Below are positions 29,957 to 35,303 of a DNA stretch of 35,303 bases, piece by piece. The translations under genes were made by a program, and so were the position numbers. Numbering within the stretch: the first letter of the stretch is position 1; each line of letters begins with the position of its first letter. The notes beneath the pieces are model-generated. The model was not told where the DNA came from. It searched no databases and saw nothing but the letters and a program-made list of their open reading frames with translations. Source of the stretch: M3007 sp964481485 (GTDB taxonomy: Bacteria > Bacteroidota > Bacteroidia > Chitinophagales > Saprospiraceae); the NCBI GenBank assembly GCA_964481485.1, contig CAYZVM010000036.1:1-35303 (forward strand). The letters run 5' to 3'.

Positions 29957-30239
29957 CTACTGATTAGTCGTGCCTGGTACGAGCAATCTGAATGAAAAGC
30001 AAGAAAAGATGAAAAAAGAAGCGAAGTAGTGTTTGCGTCGAGCGTGTGGCGGCTATGCGCTTTTTGAGTAGAAGCCGGCAGCAGGGAATCCGGCAAATGA
30101 AGCGGCGAGGATTGTGGAAACGCGCAGAAATGATGTGAAGCGCCGACAGGTTGGATAAACTTGCGGGCAAAAGAACACGTCACTTCCGATGTTTCCATGT
30201 TTTTTGGGGGTCAGATTAAAAAAGTTGGTGCGTTCAGGG
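29957..30239. repeat. Direct repeat, copy 1 (about 283 bp)
   Basis: This stretch is nearly identical to 32027-32307 over about 255 bp. Only a handful of differences occur (CTGGTAC versus CGGGCAC, CGACAGG versus CGGCAGG, AAGAACAC versus AAATAACAC); similarity fades toward the right end. Together with its distal flank it fills most of the 595-nt gap 29873-30467, in which I see no gene. It lies upstream of the 272-aa gene on the minus strand. Confidence 0.9.
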
Positions 30240-30304
30240 TATGAGCATGGAACAGCATTTGCTTTTGGCAAATCAAAGGTCGGGGGAATACAGGGAGGCT
30301 CCTA

Positions 30305-30320
30305 CCACATGATGATGTGG
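30305..30320. repeat. 16-nt hairpin, also present at 33611
   Basis: CCACAT-GATG-ATGTGG occurs here and again at 33611-33626. Here no T-run follows, so a terminator role is unlikely. Confidence 0.5.
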
Positions 30321-30467
30321 TCAGGCGGACACATTTGGAGCAGAAAAAACCTTCGACAAAGGTGGGAGTGTCCACATTCGCAGGGAAGCGCAGAAACACC
30401 CGGTTTGTGCAATCAGGTGTTTTTGCGGGAAATACCGCGTAGAAATACTTGTTTTTTGGGCGAGCGT

Positions 30468-30914
30468 TCAAGGCAACCCGTTCCCCAACTTGAGTATGGT
30501 CTCAAATATATCTGCCGTTTCTTTCGGCGGGTCGCTCAAACCTGCGTACACGCTTTTGGCGAGCCGAATTTGCTGTTTCGCCTTTTTTTCATCCCCTTTT
30601 GCAATCAGCCGTTTTATTTCTTCGAGCCAAATACGGCATTCCTCTCCCATCGGCGCGATTCGCACATTCACAGTTCTCGTGTTCGGGCGTATCATAATGT
30701 TGGACCTGCTGCCTGCCTGAAACTGGCCGTCGCGCGGGTCAGCGACGATGTCGTAATTAGTATCTGTCTCCAAACCGAGCGCACCACCCGACTGGGGGAT
30801 ATCTTCTATGATTTGGCCTCCGGTGCTGCGGTTTTTTGCCCTGACGGTGGCTGCGAATCGCCTGCTGTTTTGAAGGGCGTGAACCGCTCTGACGGTGACG
30901 TTAATTGTTGCCAT
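30468..30914 (-). CDS. Small hypothetical protein coupled to TIR membrane protein (148 aa)
   Basis: Residues 1-90 look beta-rich (ATINVTVRAVHALQNSRRFA, then NIMIRPNTRTVNVRIAPMG), like a small Ig-like or carboxypeptidase-regulatory-like sandwich. Residues 92-148 are helical (EECRIWLEEIKRLIAKGDEK, then KQQIRLAKSVYAGL). There is no signal peptide or membrane segment. The start overlaps the end of the upstream TIR gene by 14 nt, indicating translational coupling and joint action. I do not recognise a family. As it travels with a TIR membrane protein it may be its soluble regulator or sensor. Confidence 0.75.
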   Translation of the reverse strand: MATINVTVRAVHALQNSRRFAATVRAKNRSTGGQIIEDIPQSGGALGLETDTNYDIVADPRDGQFQAGSRSNIMIRPNTRTVNVRIAPMGEECRIWLEEIKRLIAKGDEKKAKQQIRLAKSVYAGLSDPPKETADIFETILKLGNGLP

Positions 30915-32004
30915 AAGATGAAGTCTTTTTAATAGTGAAAAAAGAGGTGAGCAGTATGGTCAAGAGGGCAAAAGCGAGCAGAGAAGCGTACAATCGAGCA
31001 GCAGGGAGATAAAAATAGTGCCGGAACGAAAAGGTGCCGACGTTCTCGCAATTGGCTTCGGGCGACTCGCAGGGCGTGTAGCCGCAACGCAATTTGCCCG
31101 TAAAATCGGACAATAAATCGGGGTTCAAGGGTTTGTCGAATTTCACCGAATACCGGTATTCGCCCGCGTCGTTTTGATTGAAATCCGCGAAAATGCACTG
31201 GCTGAAATAATGGTCGTCATCGTCTATCCAATTTTCGTGTGGCATCACCCATTGGGTTTGATTTTTCCACCAAGTTTTTTCGCCTAATTTTTCCAGACAA
31301 GTTTGCGGCTGCAACTGACCGTATTGGACGGTGTCGGAAGGGTCTATCGAAAAATAAAGCAGCACACCCGATTGCGCGGCATTGTCCAATTTGAAAATCC
31401 TGTACGACAAACTGTCGGGAGCGGCCAAGACGGGGTTGGACATTATTTTGAGGCCTTCCTGCGGATAAATAACCGGAAGCAGCAAGACGAACAAACACCA
31501 CAAAAGCAACAGGCCAGAACCCAAAGCAGTCGCCTGCAAAGCTGCTATTTTCGGCCGTTTTTTATAGCGGTGGTGCGGATTGATGATCGTTTTCAGCCCC
31601 TGATAGGTGTCCCAATAACCTTGCTCTGGGTCTTTGTACTGCGTGATGCACACATCTTGAGCAGGCAATCGCGGCAAATCCTTAAAAGGTGTGTCCTCGA
31701 TGCTATTGGGGCGGAGCAGCACGGCCACCATTTTCTTTTTAGGGTCTTTTTGGCGTATTTCAAGTGCCGCCAGAGCCTGACGGTAGCAGGTTTCGGAAGC
31801 CCAAAAATCCTGACTGACGAGCAGCAGTACGAGGTTGGCGTTTTTCAGTTGCTCCTGTAAAATGGTGTCGGGCTGCTCGCCCGGCAGCACCATTTCGTCG
31901 TTCCAAATACGCACATCGCCATTCCTCGACAGCTGCGACAAATACCGGTCGAGGGATTTGCGCATGGCGAGGTCGCTGTATTCGTATAAGGTTACGATGT
32001 TCAT
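30901..32004 (-). CDS. TIR-domain protein with two transmembrane segments (367 aa)
   Basis: Residues 1-125 form a TIR-like domain: IVTLYEYSDLAMRKSLDRYL, IWNDEMVLPGEQPDTIL (the W-x-D...G-x-x-x-x-x-I pattern), NANLVLLLVSQDFWASETC, and PRLPAQDVCI. The position three residues after Cys73, where many TIR domains keep a catalytic Glu, is Gln76, so NADase activity is doubtful. A strongly hydrophobic segment (LGSGLLLLWCLFVLLLPVIY, about 155-180) divides it from an extracytoplasmic part of about 150 residues with several Cys and Trp. A second membrane helix lies near the C-terminus (LYASLLAFALLTILLTSFF). It therefore joins a cytosolic TIR to an outside sensor-like region. It overlaps the 148-aa gene downstream and is preceded by direct-repeat copy 2. 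Confidence 0.82.
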   Translation of the reverse strand: MNIVTLYEYSDLAMRKSLDRYLSQLSRNGDVRIWNDEMVLPGEQPDTILQEQLKNANLVLLLVSQDFWASETCYRQALAALEIRQKDPKKKMVAVLLRPNSIEDTPFKDLPRLPAQDVCITQYKDPEQGYWDTYQGLKTIINPHHRYKKRPKIAALQATALGSGLLLLWCLFVLLLPVIYPQEGLKIMSNPVLAAPDSLSYRIFKLDNAAQSGVLLYFSIDPSDTVQYGQLQPQTCLEKLGEKTWWKNQTQWVMPHENWIDDDDHYFSQCIFADFNQNDAGEYRYSVKFDKPLNPDLLSDFTGKLRCGYTPCESPEANCENVGTFSFRHYFYLPAARLYASLLAFALLTILLTSFFTIKKTSSYGNN

Positions 32005-32026
32005 AGGCGAATGCAGGGTAACTTAG

Positions 32027-32307
32027 CTACCGATTAGTCGTGCCGGGCACGAGCAATCTGAATGAAAAGCAAGAAAAGATGAAAAAAGAAGCGAAGTAGT
32101 GTTTGCGTCGAGCGTGTGGCGGCTATGCGCTTTTTGAGTAGAAGCCGGCAGCAGGGAATCCGGCAAATGAAGCGGCGAGGATTGTGGAAACGCGCAGAAA
32201 TGATGTGAAGCGCCGGCAGGTTGGATAAACTTGCGGGCAAAAATAACACGTCACTTCCGATGTTTCCATGTTTTTTGGGGTCGGATAAAAAAATAGTTGA
32301 GTTCAGG
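32027..32307. repeat. Direct repeat, copy 2 (about 281 bp)
   Basis: Nearly identical to 29957-30239 and in the same orientation, starting 23 nt upstream of the TIR gene. It contains a perfect palindrome, TCGTGCC-G-GGCACGA (32038-32052), which in copy 1 is kept with one wobble pair. On the minus strand copy 2 contains TATTTTTG (a TAnnTTTG match) where copy 1 does not. Confidence 0.9.
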
Positions 32308-32336
32308 ACATACAGGGGACATTTTCTTGTCGGTAT

Positions 32337-32369
32337 ACTCACCGGGTGGCTCGAAATCGCCCGGTGAGT
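32337..32369. terminator. 10-bp hairpin after the T9SS-tail remnant
   Basis: ACTCACCGGG and CCCGGTGAGT pair perfectly with a 13-nt loop, just past the TAA at 32382 on the minus strand. No long T-run follows. It was probably the 3' end of the gene whose tail remains. Confidence 0.5.
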
Positions 32370-32381
32370 GGCGCGACAATT

Positions 32382-32468
32382 TTACTGCACAATAATTTTT
32401 TCCGAAAACACCCGCTCGCCAGAGCGTACCTGCAAGAGGTAAGCTCCTTTTGCCAGATTGCCGAAAAC
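32382..32468 (-). pseudogene. Orphan T9SS type A C-terminal sorting tail (gene remnant)
   Basis: On the minus strand a 28-codon frame reads VFGNLAKGAYLLQVRSGERV, then FSEKIIVQ and TAA. This is the typical last strand pair of type IX secretion C-terminal domains (L-x-x-G-x-Y-x-L-x-V ... x-K-I-I-V-Q). An in-frame TAG precedes it, and the desaturase gene stops 11 nt upstream, so the rest of the protein has been lost. Confidence 0.75.
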
Positions 32469-32478
32469 CTATTTTGAA

Positions 32479-33432
32479 TCATGTTGCCGCAGTCTTCTGA
32501 GCGCCCAATTCGTTCAACAAGCCCGTGGTATAGCCCTGTGTGATATGTGCCGCGCTCGAATAGTCGGGCAATTCCATCAGCATGCGGTGCAATTCGGGCA
32601 AATGATAAAAAGGCACTCCCGGGTAGAGGTGATGCTCCAAGTGATAGCCCACATTGTGCGGAGCGATAAAAAAGGATTCCAGCCAGTTCGGTTTGACGCT
32701 GCGGGTTGAATTCAGGTCATGCTCATACGCCAGATCTCCAAAATGCTCGGCAACGCTCCGGATGTATTGAAACATAAAAAAGGTGGACAGATAGGGCACT
32801 ATCCAATACAACAGGTAATATTTCCACCCGCCGAACACGGTGAGCGCAGTGAATAATATTGCATTGAAACCCAGCTGAATCCATTTGTTGTCCTTCGCGG
32901 GATCAGTCGCTTTTTTCTTGCCGCCGAACCGTTTCAAAAACCAAAAAGCATCCAGAATACCCTGGTATAAAAACAGGTAGGAAAGCACCCTGAGCAGAAA
33001 TTCCAACCTGGATTTTGGAAAAGTGTAGGCTCCTTTCCCCAGTTTGGCCACCCAGTCGGGGTCGTTGTCCGAATTCAGGTGCTGGTGATGTGCCAAGTGG
33101 TTTTTCCGGTAGGTATCCACCGTGGTGAAAATGAAGTAAGTGGCCGTCAGATTGGTCAACAGGTCGTTCCAGTATCGGTTTTTCAAAAACCGGTAATGCG
33201 CCGCTTCATGTACCAGAATGCCCAAGCCGTGCATTCTGGCGCCGATCAGGATCACTGCTCCGACATAAGAGAAGGGCGACTGGAAGTATTCGGCGGCGAA
33301 AATTCCGATAAAAATAAGGCCCCAATTGAGCAGCACAGCGGCTCCATGGCGAAAGGGATTGGTTTTGAACAATCTCTTGAAGGCAACGGCGTCCAATTGT
33401 TTGTCCCATGCCTGTTCATCTATCTTTTTCAT
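32479..33432 (-). CDS. Membrane fatty acid desaturase family protein
   Basis: The 317-aa product carries three His boxes of membrane di-iron desaturases: HEAAH (75-79), HLAHHQH (112-118) and HLEHH (264-268), with RSVAEH before the third. Four or more hydrophobic segments surround them (LLNWGLIFIGIFAAEYF, VGAVILIGARMHGL, YLFLYQGILDAFWFL, YYLLYWIVPYLSTFFMF). Enzymes of this family introduce double bonds or hydroxyls into lipid chains in the cytoplasmic membrane. The exact substrate cannot be told from sequence; relatives include sphingolipid and carotenoid modifiers. I choose ATG at 33432 (MKKIDEQAW) over 33465, because the added residues (MNLRTRKNHRC) are unlike the family start. Confidence 0.85.
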   Translation of the reverse strand: MKKIDEQAWDKQLDAVAFKRLFKTNPFRHGAAVLLNWGLIFIGIFAAEYFQSPFSYVGAVILIGARMHGLGILVHEAAHYRFLKNRYWNDLLTNLTATYFIFTTVDTYRKNHLAHHQHLNSDNDPDWVAKLGKGAYTFPKSRLEFLLRVLSYLFLYQGILDAFWFLKRFGGKKKATDPAKDNKWIQLGFNAILFTALTVFGGWKYYLLYWIVPYLSTFFMFQYIRSVAEHFGDLAYEHDLNSTRSVKPNWLESFFIAPHNVGYHLEHHLYPGVPFYHLPELHRMLMELPDYSSAAHITQGYTTGLLNELGAQKTAAT

Positions 33433-33579
33433 ACAGCGATGATTTTTTCTGGTGCGCAGATTCAAATTTCAAATTCCGGGGAAATGGCATAGTCGAATGT
33501 TTCGATTTTCGAAGATTAAGCCGATTGATTCGATTGCCAATCAGCACCTTGCAAGACTATCTGGCTATAAATGATAGTG

Positions 33580-33610
33580 CAAAATTAGAAGGCTCATAAA
33601 GGGCAAAAAA
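33580..33610 (-). promoter_or_regulatory. Putative desaturase promoter overlapping an upstream terminator
   Basis: On the minus strand TAATTTTG (33580-33587) is an exact -7 match. The best -33 candidate (TTTTTTG) is only 16 nt upstream and is the T-tail of the terminator at 33605-33626. The leader would be about 140 nt. Confidence 0.35.
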
Positions 33611-33626
33611 CCACATGATGATGTGG
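33605..33626 (-). terminator. Intrinsic terminator of the epimerase-like gene
   Basis: On the minus strand CCACAT-CATC-ATGTGG is followed by six T residues, 27 nt after the stop codon at 33653. The same stem, without the T-tail, occurs at 30305-30320. Confidence 0.75.
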
Positions 33627-33652
33627 GGGTGAGGGCAACGATCGATGTCCTC

Positions 33653-34759
33653 TTACATGGGCATTTGCACCCGAACACCCAGGCCGGGGTTGGAAAGCAA
33701 CCCCGCCAATCCGATTATCCCGGCCCGGCTGTCGAATTGCAGCGGGGGTGAACAGAGGTCGTATTCCAAAAGATGCGTCCCCAGCCCGCCCTCCACAGCG
33801 GTCAGCGGCCCCGCCATAGCGACGAATAATATCCCTGCGGCGGTAAGGATGCTCGTCTCTCCGAAATGTGCGCCCAGCTGGCACCCGATGCCGTTTTGCT
33901 GCGCCAAACGATACACCTCCAGCGTGTTGAACAGGCCGCCGTTTTTGGAGATTTTCAAATTAAAACGCCTGCACGCACTTTGTCGGATGAGCCGTTCTGC
34001 ACTGGTTTTTGTCGTCAGGGATTCATCAGCCATCAAAAAAATCTGCTCACCAAAAAGCCGTTGCAAACGTGCCATCTCCTCGTCGGCATTTTTGGGGAAA
34101 ACCTGTTCAAATACCTGAATTCCCGCCTTCGACAGGGCAGGAATTTGCCGCAAAGCGTCCTCCTGTGACCAAGCGCAGTTCGCGTCCACCCGAATAGGGA
34201 TTGCTGCCGGAAATGTTGCCCGGACAGCCTCGATGCGGGCAAGATTGGCTGCCAAATCGCTGTCAACTTTCAGTTTTAATTCGCGAAAACCGAATCGCCC
34301 GACGAGCGACATCAGTTGTTTCATTCCTTCCGGGCTGCGCAAGGGCAACACGCCGGAATACTCGACCCGTTCGGGCAATCGCAGTTCCAATGCCTGTGTA
34401 AGTGTCGTGTTGTTTTCTTTGCAAAAAGCGTCGAGCAAAGCCAGTTCGAGTGCACAAACAGCCGACGGGCCGATGCGCCGGGGCAGTTCTTGGGTCACTA
34501 ATTCGCAGATGTCGTCAATGGCCTGGAATTCGACATTTTTCAACCAAGCGATTATGCCTTGAATGTCACGCTCCACCGAGTCGAAATCTTCGCCGGTCAC
34601 ATAAGGCCGGGGGCAACTTTCGCCATAGCCGACATGGCCGCCTTCGGTCGTCAGTTCGACAATGGCGCTGTCCGAAACGGCAGTGCTGCTGTTCGATTGT
34701 TCAAAGCGCAGCCGCAGTGGGATGCGTACCCGGTGGATGTTTATGCTTTTGATTTTCAC
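33653..34759 (-). CDS. Enolase-superfamily enzyme, dipeptide-epimerase/muconate-lactonizing-like (368 aa, GTG start)
   Basis: The product has the complete active-site set of the MLE/dipeptide-epimerase subgroup: K162-L-K164 on the second barrel strand, metal ligands D192 (RVDANCAW), E218 (FEQVFPKN) and D245 (ADES), and K269 (LKISKNGG). The N-terminal capping domain starts KIKSINIHRVRIPL as in the family. These enzymes abstract an alpha proton and commonly epimerise L-Ala-D/L-Glu-type dipeptides from peptidoglycan. The substrate here is not certain. I choose GTG at 34759: it gives the standard length and lies 16 nt after the stop of the upstream gene. The longer frame to 34951 would overlap that gene and adds a Trp/Arg-rich non-family stretch. 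Confidence 0.85.
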   Translation of the reverse strand: MKIKSINIHRVRIPLRLRFEQSNSSTAVSDSAIVELTTEGGHVGYGESCPRPYVTGEDFDSVERDIQGIIAWLKNVEFQAIDDICELVTQELPRRIGPSAVCALELALLDAFCKENNTTLTQALELRLPERVEYSGVLPLRSPEGMKQLMSLVGRFGFRELKLKVDSDLAANLARIEAVRATFPAAIPIRVDANCAWSQEDALRQIPALSKAGIQVFEQVFPKNADEEMARLQRLFGEQIFLMADESLTTKTSAERLIRQSACRRFNLKISKNGGLFNTLEVYRLAQQNGIGCQLGAHFGETSILTAAGILFVAMAGPLTAVEGGLGTHLLEYDLCSPPLQFDSRAGIIGLAGLLSNPGLGVRVQMPM

Positions 34760-34775
34760 CGCTATCAGTTTTGGA

Positions 34776-35303
34776 TTATAGAGTCGAATAGGCCGGTCTG
34801 CCGGAAGTTTTGCCCGTTTTTTCAGATGTTTTACGGCCATTGAGCGAATGGCTAAAATACCGAACTGCCAAATTGAACACATTTCTCCGGTTGAGCGGCG
34901 CCAGCACGAGCAGCCCGTGGCCGTCGGAATGACGCGGATTGGCCTCGGCAAAAAACGCCACGTCGGGGTCGTTCAGGTCTTCTTCAAAAATATTCACCGA
35001 TGCGTCGTTCAGGTAGTTGATTTCCTTTGCCACCGTCCCCGTCCGAGCACAGTAAGCATCGCCGTAGCGGGTTTTTCCCACAAAATCACGTATTTCCCGA
35101 ACCTGCGCCGGCGTTTCGGCGCGGTGGGAAGGATAATACTCGGATGCGCTTTTGGCGCAGGCCAGATAAGCTTTGTAACTCAGCGCGTCGTACCAGCACC
35201 ACGCCTCGGAGGTCAGCAATTCTTTCCAGTATTTCATCGCCAACAGGAGACAGGTGGTAGGAAGCAGCGACTGCCCGCGATACTGCCGGGCGACCACCGT
35301 CTG
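34776..35303 (-). CDS. Hypothetical protein, N-terminus off window (partial)
   Basis: The frame is open to the right edge, so the start is probably outside the window; at least 175 codons are visible. Readable parts include LLLAMKYWKELLTSEAWCWY, YPSHRAETPAQVREIRDFVG, RYGDAYCARTGTVAKEINYL, and NPRHSDGHGLLVLAPLNRR. The end is basic (GRKTSEKTGKTSGRPAYSTL). I do not recognise a family. It ends 16 nt before the GTG of the epimerase-like gene, so the two are likely in one operon, possibly in peptide or cell-wall turnover by association only. Confidence 0.6.
   Translation of the reverse strand, partial: QTVVARQYRGQSLLPTTCLLLAMKYWKELLTSEAWCWYDALSYKAYLACAKSASEYYPSHRAETPAQVREIRDFVGKTRYGDAYCARTGTVAKEINYLNDASVNIFEEDLNDPDVAFFAEANPRHSDGHGLLVLAPLNRRNVFNLAVRYFSHSLNGRKTSEKTGKTSGRPAYSTL

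Noticed and set aside
29917..30271. Small frames in direct-repeat copy 1 (and the 102-aa frame 32034-32342 in copy 2)
   Set aside because: An indel shifts the frame between the two copies, so the coding frame is not conserved; the repeat is better seen as non-coding.
34759..34951. Longer N-terminus for the epimerase-like enzyme
   Set aside because: It would overlap the upstream gene by 176 nt and adds a stretch unlike the family; the GTG at 34759 gives the standard start.

Overview
The window is a chromosomal segment of a Bacteroidota bacterium, probably of the Saprospiria/Cytophagia kind. Three things suggest this. Several start sites carry promoters of the Bacteroidota type (TTTG or TTG, about 21 nt, then TAnnTTTG) with little Shine-Dalgarno signal. 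There is a leftover type IX secretion (T9SS) C-terminal sorting tail at 32382-32468. Short GC-rich palindromes are scattered between genes. The sequence is a draft assembly: a 10-N gap sits in a proline-coding, G/C-homopolymer stretch at 11182-11191.

Left edge (1-3670): a truncated membrane-anchored protein and a divergent 53-aa membrane protein; a minus-strand tRNA cluster (Val-GAC, Val-CAC, a truncated 5' half of tRNA-Pro with its own terminator, and Pro-GGG); a divergent TIR-domain protein with an N-terminal effector-associated helical domain; and an LpxH-like metallophosphoesterase. A strong bidirectional hairpin terminator at 3637-3670 separates this part from the next.

Centre (3802-26731, all minus strand): about 23 kb that reads as one toxin-delivery operon. 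In transcription order it holds a 146-aa helical protein resembling the segment that normally precedes the VRP1 domain inside large Tc-toxin A subunits; a 4652-aa TcA-like protein (VRP1 region, ABC-toxin-N and neuraminidase-like region, pore helices, TcB-binding-like C-terminus) expanded by two arrays totalling about 34 hemopexin-like repeats; and three separate proteins that look like cargo. No TcB or TcC (SpvB/RHS) gene is present. The three cargo candidates end in different enzymatic domains: a GHL-type DNA/RNA non-specific endonuclease; an ADP-ribosyltransferase-like plus Fic plus OTU-like triple effector; and an EreA/ChaN/TIKI-like domain. All three begin with a Lys/Arg-rich tail and a similar domain of about 130 aa that carries an (L/F)P-x-E-I motif at nearly the same position (residues 122, 125 and 135). 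Two of them have eukaryotic-style nuclear-localisation clusters. My main hypothesis is that this is a Tc-like injection system that uses free, N-terminally tagged effectors instead of a TcB-TcC cocoon, probably aimed at eukaryotic cells.

Upstream of the operon (26885-29872, same strand): a short AraC-type regulator with a good promoter, a DUF4440/SnoaL-like lipoprotein and two secreted paralogues, each made of two related halves. Next (29957-32307) comes a two-gene TIR/membrane cassette with overlapping reading frames, bracketed by two nearly identical direct repeats of about 280 bp. The right end holds the T9SS-tail remnant, a membrane fatty-acid desaturase, an enolase-superfamily (dipeptide-epimerase-like) enzyme with a GTG start, and a partial gene cut by the window edge.
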